Assembly (NCBI RefSeq): GCF_963678635.1
Contig: NC_087070.1
Coordinates: forward strand, 33,993,955 to 34,053,954
Direction: 5' to 3'
Length of the DNA stretch: 60,000 nt
Source: Symsagittifera roscoffensis
Taxonomy: Eukaryota; Xenacoelomorpha; Acoela; Convolutidae
A program made the translations under genes and the position numbers. Each line of letters starts with the position of its first letter. Positions within the stretch are counted from its first letter, which is position 1. The notes beneath the pieces were generated by a model, which made no database searches, was not told the DNA's origin, and saw nothing but the letters and a program-made list of their open reading frames with translations. Below, in pieces: positions 1 through 11,800 of the stretch.

Positions 1-1621
1 ATAAACTATGCATTTCAAAAAATTGTGAGATATATTGAGTTGGAAAATTTCTGAAATTGAGTTTTCATTATTGTTATGTTGTTTGAAACAAATCGCTTTT
101 TTCGATTCATTTGACGAATTAAAAATGCATCAACTGTGTTTTCATACTACTATTCGAACCTCAAAGCACATACTATCAAAAAGCTGTTAAGGTGCCCCAC
201 CATTATTGGGGTGCTGCACCATGAAAGTGCCGCACCAATATTTGCAACTTAGGTTGAAAAAAAGAAGGTTCGTACTAAAGCAAGTGTAATAAAACCAACC
301 CTATTTGAGCATAGATACAAAAAATATATACACAAGCTTGTTTACAAGATTTGGCAATTATCTGTAAATACAAACTCGAACTTTGGTTTACCGGAAAAAG
401 CTTGAGAAAAAATCGTTTTCAAGTCTTTGCAAAATTTTCTTTTCCACTTTCTTTGCAAAACTTTTTCAGACATCATTCAGCACATATGCACTGCTGTTCC
501 TAAGACAGTTGACACCTACATCACAAAAGGTAAGTAGGCTGAGAAAACCAGTGTTATTTAGCCAAAAAATTGATACTGAGTTGTCTATCGATTCTTCGAA
601 ATGCCAAACTCCCAACACTTCACAAAATATCAAGCACTAGATAGCCGTTTGCTGTACAAATTACACAACAGTTTCCAACCACAATTGCAAAAAAAAAAAC
701 TAAATAGAAAGTTTCTGTGTTTCCAAATTGTTTCGTCGTCTGCTGAGATGTGAACGAACGCTTGTGAACGAGGCATATTCTTATCCGATAGTGATAGAAA
801 ATTGGGCACATTCGACCTTTTTTCAAAAAATGGCCAGTAAAAAAACAACCTAAAAGACAGCGGAAAAGACAGGCGAAAGGTGAAAAATACGTAATAAAAA
901 CGCTACGATATTTTAGCCAGAGGAAACATTAAAAAATATTTATGTTCAAACTTTTAAAATTCGAATTTGCTCTAAAAATTGTGCACAGCGACTTTTTACA
1001 TTTTGCAGTTGTCATTGCATTTTGCACTACAGTCAGCGGCATTTTAGACTTCGGAGCAGCAATTTAGTACACTCCGCCGATCAGTACATTTCTCGCACCA
1101 TTTTCATTTTTGTTGCGCAGCTAACAAAAAAAACATACGAAATGTAAAATGCAATAAAAGTGAACCAGATCTAATGCTATAGCTGCAAAAGTGCCACTAA
1201 ATGAACGAGCAATTTCATTTGTGACTTGGGCAGGAAAAAGTGAACTTCGTATTATGACACTACGCCCATGTGCAAACAAAAATTGTATAAATAAGCTTTT
1301 GTCGCCAATCGCCTCAAAAATCTGCCAAGGGCGCAGAACTATTAAGGGAATTATATAAGAAAATCCACCCCCCCCCCTAAAAAAATAATCTCAGAAGCAA
1401 CTATTTAAAGATTGAAACAGAATAGTTCCCAGGTACTCCTCTGTTACAATAGGGTCATGAACATAACCTCTTTAACACAACCTGGTAAGGTCTTATTTAT
1501 ATCTCAGGAACTCAGCTATTTAGGATCCTATTTGTCTCTCACAAACCCACAAGCTACAATTTGTCTCTCATAAACTGAAGAGTGAAAAGAGAATTGGATC
1601 GATCATTCGTCAACTTGAATT
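1..1621. other. Gene-free AT-rich flank downstream of RPS7
   Basis: No reading frame here resembles a protein, and the short open frames are low-complexity AT-rich sequence. It holds the 3' flank of the minus-strand RPS7 gene, a C-rich run near 1369, and two members of a short dispersed family (about 238-300 and 1220-1270) that recurs at 4306-4377 and 8033-8095. The bases at 185-235 form an imperfect GGTGCCCCACC/GGGGTGC foldback of unknown meaning. Confidence 0.6.
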
Positions 1622-4600
1622 CTAGTTATCGAATGAAAAGTACACAGTGCGGTTGGTGAGCTTCTTGTAGAGTGCCGAGATGGTCTCCACTTTGCTCTCC
1701 AGTGCATTCTGGTGCTGCTTGCTCACGAACACCTGCAAAAAAAATCAGAAATCCACTCTCGAAGCTAGAAGTCGATCACGTTTTTCGTGACCTTTACACT
1801 TCTGCTGTTTGATAGTTGCTTTGCCTTCCTTTTAGCAACAAAGGAAATGAACTGAACTTAAAAAATCCAAAGTCAAATCGCGAGAAAATAAATTTGAGCC
1901 TGCTGAACAAATTTTAAGACTTTTTCTTGAAAAAAAAAACAACAGGAAAAATACCTGGAAAAACTATCGAGCTATAAAAGAGTTTTCACTACGTTCATTG
2001 AGTCTTAAACAGAATTTATCTACTTTTACAAATGAATACAATTTATTCAATTAAAAACTCATCAATCAAATGAATATACGAAGGCAGTATTGAACTAATA
2101 CGAAGAGTGCAACTATGCAAAGACAAGGATTTTGAATAAAATAGACGAAATGGACCATATCATAAAAAAGACAAAACCGTTAATGTTACAGGGTTTATTT
2201 GAATTGACAACCCTTTTAGACTAACTATTATAAACTTTTATAAATGTAGACCTTTTACTTTGAAAAGGAACAAAGAAAAGTGCAGTTGTTTATGAAGAGA
2301 AGAATGAAAGACTTATTCTACCTTGATGTAGGTTCCGGCAGGAGTGTAGTTTGTCCTCTTTCCAACAATCAGTGCTGGACGGACGAGGTCGGCAAGGATC
2401 TCATCGTAAACTGCGAACAGAGTGCGGTTCCTCGGTCTCTTCTGCAGACCTTTGGGCTTGAACATACCTGAAACAATAAGCTCAAACCTGAATAAATCAA
2501 CAAAAGTCAATTTCAAAGCAAGTATGATTGATTTATTTCGATGAGAGTGTTTTGTCCGATCGCCACTTACTCAAAATCAAATGGGCAGTAAAAAAAGTTT
2601 TAACATCAATCAACAAAAATTGAGATCATGTCACGAGCTAAATCCGGACCTATATCACTGAACGCTTATCATTGAACTTCAGATTCAGTAAATCAGAGGC
2701 GAGAGGGAGCTTCGCAACACTTGCCATACAATTAAAATATTGCATTACAGGAAGTAATTTTTTTTATTAAGCTGAAAAAATTACTAGAAATTAAATCGAA
2801 AAGACGATATCTACAAAACTTGATACGTTTGTCTCGTGTGACGCTCACAAACAGACTTAGCAAGCATTGAGAATCAATGACCGAGCGAAAACTAGGGCGT
2901 TAAATTTGGGTCGATCCTCGAGCCGAAAAGGAAATTAGTCATAAAAAAGTTTCATGCAATAAAATTTTTAAATCAAAATGTTTACAATCCATCCACCTGT
3001 GAAACTACGCAAGATAACTTGACTAAGCCGATATAAGCTAAGCTGAACCCGTTTAACGGAAAAAATTATTCGAAATGAGAGCTGGTAAATTTAAAAAGTA
3101 CGAAACAATTTTAAATTGTGAAATTGGTTGTTGCTTCACTTCACACAAAAGCTTAGTTGTTTCTAATAGAGTAAGTGATTGTGAATTTAGTAGGCTCATT
3201 CAAATTGTAGCTCATGCCTCGTTTGTTTCATAAAGGGGCTCAAAGGAGGCATGGGTTTTTGGTAAGCCTCAGTGCATAAGCAGAATGCACAGAGGCTTGG
3301 CTTCCCACAACCTCCTCATGCCTCCATTAAACACTTCATATCTTATCAGATTCGGCTGAGCCTTATTTCCATTGCTACCACTTTTTGCAAATCGCAAAAA
3401 TAGTTTAAGAGAACAGCAAAGTTTTGGTGAAAAGTAAAAATATATATATCCAGTCTCAAAAAAAAAATAAACATTAAATCCCGTCCATTTTCATAATACA
3501 TGTTTTTATCAAATTAGAAAAGACCATTTGAATCATAAAACCTAAGCTATGCAAAGAATATGCTTGAAAAACAAACCAGATAATACAAATTGCATGTGAA
3601 AAAAAACAGCCGACAAAAATCTAAAATCCGAAAAAATCAACATTTGTTTAATAAATATATTTTAAAACTTAATTACAATTAATTACTACCTCAAAAGAAC
3701 TAAGAAGTAGTTTTATTAGATTTTTCAGGAAACTTAGTATGTCTGAGCAGCAGCAATTGAGCAGCAGAAAGTATAAAAAAAAATCACGGGAAAAAAGCCT
3801 TCTTACCGATTATAGGTCACTTGTTCTCGCAAATGAAATAAGCATTTAAACACAGAGGCGAAGTGGCAATTCGCATACACAACCAAAAATATGACCGATA
3901 ACGCTTCTGGGAAAAACTGAACCAGTAAAACTTCAAGTCTACAAAATTTCTTAAGAGACGCACGCCAATTATGAGTCTACATAGTTGCTCAGTGACGCAC
4001 GCCAATTATGACACATTAACGGTACTGTCAATTTGAAAAAAAAAAAGAAATTTACCAACTAACATGCCTCAATTTATAGAGCGATCGCATTTTAGCTATC
4101 ATGCGAAAAAGTTCATTTAAAACATCCGACTCTGCCCAGGTTCGAACCCTCTTGTTTTGTTGCGAGTCTCCTTCCCTACCTCTACGCTACATATCCATGA
4201 TACCTTGAAGCTAAAGTGCTACTAGTAATACACAAGTCTGTGATAATATCCTTAGCATTGGCTGTACTTAATAGATGGTTATTGATCTAAATTAACACAT
4301 TTTGTCGACTTAGGCAGGAAAAAAAGAGTTCATACTATACCACAAGCTTTACTTGTGTAAAAACGTAATAAAAACGCGGGTTAAAAAACAGGCTCAAGTC
4401 GGGTTTTGAATTCTATACAATGCATTAGATGTTGAACTACTTGCCTCGCTTTTCCTTCTTTAGAATAGTCCTGTTTCCCACAAAGAACACCGACCGACCT
4501 TGAAGCTTCTTTTCCAACTCGTTCACAACTTTGGTCAGTACTTTCCTCCAGTCGTCAATCAAGGGCATGGGGAAATATATTACTACAACCTTTTTGCCCT

Positions 4601-4730
4601 CTGCTAGTTCGATTTCCTTAGCCGAGTTGAAGTACAATGCACCTAGACCAAGTTCCGTCTTCTCAAAGATTTTGGCAATTTCGAGCTCGAACGCGGTCGG
4701 GTCGGTTTTCTTTTTCAACATCGAAGTCAT
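1622..4730 (-). CDS. RPS7: 40S ribosomal protein S7 (eS7), spliced
   Basis: Structural protein of the small cytosolic ribosomal subunit. Coding exons on the minus strand are 4730-4445, 2467-2322 and 1732-1622, which join to 180 codons plus a TAG stop. The usual family length is about 194, and the shortfall is at the N-terminus. Recognisable family segments are an AKEIEL strand with [31 protein letters not shown], then [25 protein letters not shown] and [12 protein letters not shown] near the end. A non-coding 5' exon probably ends at 4816, followed by a 56-base GT-AG intron with its acceptor at 4760. The large intron 4444-2468 needs a GC-AG donor (GAG|GCAAGT) to keep frame, because the GT four bases further gives the wrong phase. 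The last intron, 2321-1733, is GT-AG. The ATG at 4730 is the first in the exon. The identification is secure; the exact 5' exon is an inference. Confidence 0.95.
3245..3326. repeat. Nested inverted repeat in RPS7 intron
   Basis: An inner hairpin pairs AGCCTCAGTGCAT with ATGCACAGAGGCT (one mismatch). An outer pair is GGAGGCATG against CATGCCTCC. Together they make a stem-loop of about 80 bases inside the large RPS7 intron. Function unknown; it could be a small inverted-repeat insertion. Confidence 0.55.
3851..3920. repeat. Dispersed 70-bp repeat, copy A
   Basis: This stretch, ACAGAGGCGAAGT followed by an ATGACCGATAACGCTTCTGG core, recurs nearly unchanged at 7850-7921 in an intron of the acyl-CoA oxidase gene. 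Related beginnings with a GCGAAGCTTCGC-like foldback occur near 2699, 7398, 10010 and 12553. It is likely one end of a short non-autonomous element. Confidence 0.6.
4131..4195 (-). repeat. tRNA-like module (SINE head or tRNA relic)
   Basis: On the minus strand an A-box-like TAGCGTAGAGG is followed about 35 bases later by a B box GGTTCGAACC. A closed cloverleaf does not form, so I do not call a tRNA gene. It is one of several such modules in this part of the window. Confidence 0.45.
4306..4377. repeat. Short dispersed repeat with CACAAGCTTTACTTGTG palindrome
   Basis: GACTTAGGCAGGAAAAA leads into a near-palindrome and then an AT-rich tail. Related copies are at about 238-300, 1220-1270 and 8033-8095. 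The copy at 8033 also shares about 100 bases of upstream sequence with this one (4221-4305 against 7926-8032), so the full unit is at least 150 bases. Probably a SINE or MITE family. Confidence 0.5.
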
Positions 4731-4884
4731 TTTGTTGTTCTGAGCGACTCAAACTTGATCTGAAATCAAGAACGAATTAGTATATTGAAGCAAAAATGTA
4801 TAGCAGTATTCTTACTTCGAATAGAGTCAGGCCTATCAATGACTAAATTGGGAGCCATAACATTCATTTCGTAAATGCGACTAC

Positions 4885-5609
4885 AGTGCTGATTTAAATT
4901 AACCGGACAAAACGCGATAAACTTGAAATTTAAAACGCGTTTTCCTCAAACTGGGTTGAGTTTAGGTGAAAACTTATGAGAATAAAATTTGCTTACAATT
5001 TTAGCAGAATTAATATGGTGTAATGTTTTGCGAAATTCGGGCCCAAAATTTTACCACGAAAATGGGTCATTTGGCTTTTCTTAGTTAATAAAAAATTACG
5101 CCAAAAATACCCAGTCGATTGCAGACATAATCATATCAAAGTGAGCTTCCTACGTAGCCCAACAAACTTTAAGAAAGGTAGACTCTCCAAAAAAATTTGC
5201 AAACCGTTTAAAAACTGTTTTTAAATAAAAGTTAATATTTTATATAGTAAAAACGATCTTTTTTGTTTATCAAACAAAATAAATCAACTTATACAATGTT
5301 TTGGAGAATATACCCTTCTTAAAGTTTGTTGGGCTACGTAAGGGGCTCACTTTAATATACTTATGTCTGTGACCGACTGGGTATTTTTGGCGTAATTTTT
5401 GATTAACTAAGAAAAGCCAAAATGACCCATTTTTGTGGTAAAATTTTGGGCCTGAATTTCGCAAAACAAATTACACCATATTAATTCTGCTAAAATTGTA
5501 AGCAAGTTTTATCTTCATAAGTTTTCACCTAAACTCAACCCAATTTGAGAAAAACGCATTTTAAATTTCAAGTTTAGCTCGTTTTGTCCGATTAATTTAA
5601 ATCAGCACT
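4885..5609. repeat. 725-bp foldback element (long inverted repeat)
   Basis: Two arms of about 310 bases (4885-5192 and 5299-5609) are imperfect but long reverse complements around a loop of about 106 bases. The ends read AGTGCTGATTTAAAT and ATTTAAATCAGCACT. No coding capacity and no clear target duplication are visible. It fills the interval between the end of the acyl-CoA oxidase gene and the start of RPS7, so it sits in the presumed RPS7 promoter. It is either a foldback/MITE-type transposon or a source of double-stranded RNA if transcribed. Confidence 0.85.
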
Positions 5610-5806
5610 ATTATAAACCAATAACGTAAGGTGTTTTACACCTCGTGATTGTTTTTTCTTAAATTTTTCTTAATTTACTGTTAAACTGAGTATTTACTAT
5701 ATACAAGACTACTCTCATTTTATCAACAGCTCATGAAATCTATGAAATGCCACATGTTGAAATATTGCATTTAAAAAACATATCACTTGCAATATTTACA
5801 AGTTAC

Positions 5807-8800
5807 TCAGAAATAAGAGTTTCCGTGGATTTCTCCCTGGTTGTCACCAGCGTTAAAAGTCTCCCACTCATTTGCAATTGGGGCAAACAACAACTGGTCG
5901 GGGATTCCGAAACTGTCAACAATATCCATCAAATGAGGCGAAATCCATTTCACTAATTCACTTTGAGAACTCTTCATCATAGCTCCCTGTTCGACTGTAA
6001 GCAGCTTGTTGATCAAGAAAAAGTCGAGATTTATGTTCACGCAGTGAACCAAATACAGGGAAATTATTTTCTCCATGACTTCTTTATTATCTTTCTCTGT
6101 TTTATTATGCAGTGTATCTAAACACCATTCAGCTACAATTCGTTCTCCGTAAGCAACAGCTGCGCTTTGAATCGTATCCGAGCTCTTGTACATCCATGTG
6201 TTAAACATAGCTTGCCTATCACCGAACACACTTTGCATAGCTTGGCCCAATTGCATGTTAAGAAGGAACTCTCGCTGCTGAAGTAAAAATGTGAGGTAGG
6301 ATGTCGCTGTGATGTCTGAGGTACATTCGGGAGCTGTGGGAGGTCGCATGTTTCTCGCGAACTCAGATAGACGCTCTTTTGCTACCTGAACAAAACAGTA
6401 ACATAATTATGTTAATCCTCTATCAACTAACTTCGATGGTTCAGTACCGTAGCCAAGTGCATGTTTTAAAGTTTTTTTTGTTATACACGCAATTATGTTA
6501 TGCTATTTAGACATCGAATCATTTTTTATAGCTTCTTTCGCTCTTCTCAATTTAAAAGCAAATCAGCGCTTCTGCCTATTGAAACTTCTTCGAATGATTT
6601 AGACGACGACTCTAACCTGAAGCGCTTGATTTATTACAAAGTTTTTCAATGTTTTGGGCCGTGAATTTATTGTTCTTGTCACTTTTACCTTCTGCATAAG
6701 GACTGCGTTGTCTCCTTCGGCCGTCATTCCTGCGTGTGCAGATGCGATGGCGACTCCGAATCGGTTGCAGGAGAGATATCCCTGGCCCCCACACCTCTCG
6801 CGAGACACAGAGGCCACCTCCTCCAGATTCCAAGTGACCAGTGGTTTCATCACACAGCACTCCATCACTATCTGCACACAATCATCTTTTTAATTTACAA
6901 GAGCAAGGGCCAAGTGGCTGAGGTCTTCACATCTCAGTCAAACGGTCGGTGGTTCAAGTCTCACCATTACCCGTGCTCGTTGCTTGCGAATAAGACAACA
7001 TACCCAGCCGAGAGAAATTACAAAAAAAAATCCATGTAGATTTAAAGAAAAGGGTACAACAGCAATGCTCAATAGAGAGCTGAACAGCTCGTATGCTGGT
7101 CCTCTTTCGTAGATAAATGGTGTTAATCTGACTTTCTATACAGCTGAAAAAAAACGAGGTAAATTGACAAGCATCATCAAGACTTAAGCACAACAAGGAG
7201 AACCTAAACATAGAGGCAAAGCAGAGCGATGTAAAATAAAGATTGCGCAACAAGATAGTGAATGGGAAAAAACAGAAGTAAAAAAAATCTGAAAAAATTA
7301 AGTTGAAAAGATTACTTAAAAAAATAAATTGAGAGTTTTTTTTAAAAAAACTACACCTACAAAAATTTCGTGTTTGTATCGGATAAAGTTCATATAACAG
7401 AGGCGAAGCTTCGCTTCGCAAACACTTGCGAGAACACGACAAAAAGCCCCTTTATACAGTGCAATAATAAAAATTAGAAGTAAGCCCCGAATTAGAAAAA
7501 ACTCGGCTACCTCTGAGATTCAAAATTGCGGCCTACAGATTAAGAGTCTCACACACTAACCACTCAGCCAGGGAAGCTTAATAGGCACAAAACACTAGCC
7601 ACAAATAAAACAGAAAACAAATGCAATGCAAATTCCAATGCTGAAAAGAAACTTCCAAACAAGGGAACACATTTATTTGTGAGTTAGGTTTTAAAATCAT
7701 TTAAACCTAGCTAATCATTTACCGAGCGGCACCAAACTTTATATCGAAACCTCTTGAGCCGAAAACAAAACTGTTGTCATAATTAATCGCATACGGATAT
7801 AATTTTCCTACAAAATTACCCAACATAAATTGAATAAGCCAATATAACTCACAGAGGCGAAGTTGCCCTTCTCGCATACACAAGCAAAAATATGACCGAT
7901 AACGCTTCTGGGAAAAACTGAAAAGTAATACAATAGTGTGTGTTAATATAGCATTTGCTGTACTTGATCGCTGGTTATTGATCTTATGCATATACTGCAA
8001 AAAAAGAGCACTTTCAAAAAGAGCACTAACATTTGCGACTTGGGCTGGAATAAAGTGAGTTCGTAATATCACACAAGCTTTACTTGTGTATAAACAAACT
8101 GAAACTCTTTAAAGATAAAAAAAACACCGAGAAAAAATGGAAAAAAACTTACTAAATAGTGAGCTTTCAGATATAGTTTTAAAAAATTTATAAGTTGGAA
8201 CAAAACCCATGCTTTCAAGAAATTGAGTCTGTCAGAAAATGCAGGAGTCCAAGAGATGCAATGGATCTTGTGAACAAAATTATTTACGGGAAAAGTCAAG
8301 CACATGATTGCAATAGCCTTGCCTATCGCAAGGGTAAAGAGAGTAACAAATAAAAAAAGTTTAACATTGGTTTTTACTACTATTTGAACACCTTTGGCTA
8401 CTAATAACTGATGTTTAAACTACATTTGCAAAGCCTACGATATCAATAAAAACGAACTTACTCTTTCCAGCAGTTTTCATTTTTAATTATCCAATATTTC
8501 GTATGTCTAGGACCAAAAGACTTCGTTTTGATGATGCAATTTCCTGCCTTCTGTTTTGTTTTATCACTTGAAATGGCTTCTTTCTTTTCTATTCGCAGAA
8601 CAGCATTACACTAACGTTTAACTCGCTACTTTTTTAGTTGCTGGTTCTTTCAACTTTCGTTTTCCAGTGCTATCGAGTCCTTCAAATCAAACCGAAGTAT
8701 GTAGTTGATATGCATGGAGAATTGGTACACTTGTAATGAAGTAGATAAATGAAATTAGGCGATGCTTACCTCTGCGTGCTTTGAGGAGTCCCCTGAGAGC

Positions 8801-11800
8801 GACTGATTGGACCAGTTGCTCTTCGCAGCATTCAGTCCAATATTGAGAGCCACTGTTCTCGCCACCAGTGGGGTAATCGCATTCTGCTGCAGCTAAAACC
8901 GACATAACTTCAACTTGACAGAGTAAAAATGAAACAGCATCATAAGTCTAGCGTACTTTGGAATCACTGAGAACAAAAACAGTGCAAATGGAGTACATTT
9001 GCCGATAATTAAGAACAAAAGCAGTACTCTCTAATTCTCATAATATTCATGGACCCATTTTATTTATATACTACTAATAGTAGCTGAGGAGCAGACAGAA
9101 ATGCATCTACATTTTCAGAACTGAAAAACTTCATACCTGGTATGAGAGAATTGGTTCATCTGATTTTCCAGTTGCTCCTACGGCCAGTCGCGTTGCAGCA
9201 TACTTGACAGCAATAGCCAGCGACACCTTTGATCCCATCATGGATCCAGATGCAATGCACAGCCGTCCAGACAACAATTGGTCAGCCACAGTTAGAAACC
9301 TTTTCCTGCCGTTCGAAATCTCGCTTGAGAAAACTCCTTCTGCAGAAATATCCGAATACTTGTTCAATAGGTTCTCTTGAGCTACTTCCACATTTTGGAA
9401 TGTCAGCTTCGCATTGTCAACTCCGTTCATGCCCTGCAACGAGTTCTCTATTATTGGAACAATACTGATAATCTCGAAAATCTGACCATGTTAGTAGCTT
9501 CAGTGTAACCAACCACTCCGAAATCTACAAATGGTTGAATGAAAATAATTTTTTCAATTTTTTTTCGAAATGAAGTTTTGAGGGATTTGTTCTTCTAAGT
9601 TCAACTTGCCATTTTGTGACCCATATCCTCAATTGTGACTCCTGGAATTGGGTTCAACTGTTTGTCCCTGATGGGAACTAATACGGCATGTATTCCCTGA
9701 TTGACACCATCGACAACCAACTGGGCAAACACTACACAATGATGCGCATGTACAGCTCCATTAGTGATCCAGTACTTCTGAGCCATGGTAGAAGGAGTAT
9801 TTACAGTTATTGTTCCAGGTCCCTGGTTGTATGTCGCTGTTGTCTCCATTTCTACTGCATTGTTACCATATCCTAATTCAGTCAGTCCGAAACAACCGAT
9901 GTCGCTCAATGAGTCGATTCCCTGCACATAAGACAGCTTTAGAGTAACCCCAAACAACGGAAGACCGTTTCCCACATACATTTCGATAATTTCCTGCAAT
10001 TACTTTTTAACACACACGCAAAGCGGAGCTTTGCATTACTTGCGGTACACAACAAGCCTATCATTGCAAAAAGCGAACAAAAATGGGAGGAAAAAAACTG
10101 TCGAAAATATTTTAAAAACAAGCATATTCTTTTCAAAAAAAATGAAGCAAATCAAATTCAAAAAAAAAACGCCAAGAAAAATAAACACCAGCATTAAATA
10201 AGCTTTAAAAACTTTCCTACAATAGAGGCCGACAATACTTGGGTAGACGCTCATTGAGCCAAGAACACAAAAATGCATTTGACCGACTAAATTTCAATCC
10301 TTATAACTTTCAGACTGTGACATCCTTGAATGATGTCATGCTTTCCATATTTGCCACTTTGATAATAAATTCACCTTGATAATAAATTGGAGCCCAATCA
10401 TCTTTTAAATTATTGTGCCGACCATTTGAAAAAAGGGGAGGAACTTCGTAATCGGGTGTTTTAGCTTTTTTCTTTGTTTTCCAAGCAAAATCAGCTACCA
10501 CAATCATCATTGAAGAGAGTTGAGTGATATATCATTTCAAAGCCCTTTTAGTCGTGATTCGAACGACCTAAATCTTTCAATTAATTTTCCCAGTGTCAAG
10601 AAAAACCCGTTCGTTTAATTTCGAGTGAGCGAGCAGGCTTACAATCGTTTATTTTATTAGCTTAAAAGCTTAAAATTGCTTAGTTTAAGCGTTAAAATTC
10701 GTTAAAAAGTCGATAATTCAGAAAAATGCCAAAAATGAAAATTGAAACTTTTTGTATTTCGTTTCTCTAGTCATTTTTCTAGAAAAATGTTTTCCAAACA
10801 GCTGATTGTCGAATATGCCTGAGCTCTAGTTTCTCGTTCAGATCCTTTTATCACACCACGCAGAAACAACGATTATAATTTGAAAAACCTTTTAGTATTT
10901 TTTAAGACTCTGGTCGTAACATTCTGTGCTGCTTGCACAGCAACCGCCTATCGTTGCTGAAAATCAACCGCTGCAAATCAACCGAATAAACTCAACTGAA
11001 TTAATCATTCCAATCATGCTCTAATATGCGCCGATCGACAAGCGATATTCCAGAAGCTTAGAAGCAAGACGAGCATCCTTCAAACCTAGCAGGGTCAGGG
11101 CGCGAGGCGCAACCTAGGTTCTCGGCTATTTGCACATAATCAGTGACTTTGATCTGATTCTTGTTGAAAAAAAAAAAGATTTTATATGATCGGCCCACAA
11201 CGGGGTTCGAGCCCCAGACATGTGGATCTCGAGGCTACCGCTCTAACTCACTGAGCAATGTTGCCTATTACTAAGACTGAAGCCAAAAAATTGTTCAACA
11301 AACAGTGTGAGAGGAGGATACTGTACATGTGGCTGCCTGTGGCAGTTTCCGCAGCAGCCCTGCGGAAACTGCGGGAGTAAATGAGGTATTACATTTAGAA
11401 GAACTTTTTGAAGAAGTAAAATTGTTCAAAAAATAATGAAAAAAAAAACTTTTTTTTTAAAAAAAGAGCGACTTTCCTGATATTTCCTGCTCCCTGGCAA
11501 TTGCCATTTCCAATTGCTAGCACCCAAAAACAGTTAAATTGTTTTTAAACGAGATTTTCAAAAAAAATTTCAAATCGATCAAAGCATTAAAATGAAAAAA
11601 TTAGTTTTTTACCTCAATCGGAGGCTCCATTTGCAACCTGTAGTTTATTAATCAAAATTTTTTCCTTTCCACTATGGTAGCTGCCTATCCACTGACCGTT
11701 TGGTACAAAATACAAGACAACAACATTGACCTGTTTCGACACGGAGCCAAAAAAGGCACAAATGGGAAAAACTAGGAAAAAAAAATAATTTTCCTGTAAT

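Noticed and set aside
383-640. 85-codon ORF in the left flank
   Set aside because: AT-rich, low-complexity, no homology pattern; likely chance.
4438-4441. GT donor at 4440 for RPS7
   Set aside because: It puts the next exon out of phase; the GC donor at 4444 keeps the conserved sequence.
9922-9993. Upstream start of ACOX exon 3 at an acceptor at 9994
   Set aside because: It would insert about 24 residues that break the family alignment; the acceptor at 9922 joins the conserved K|GIDSL exactly.
11190-11268. Functional tRNA gene
   Set aside because: D and T arms are good, but acceptor and anticodon stems do not pair well.
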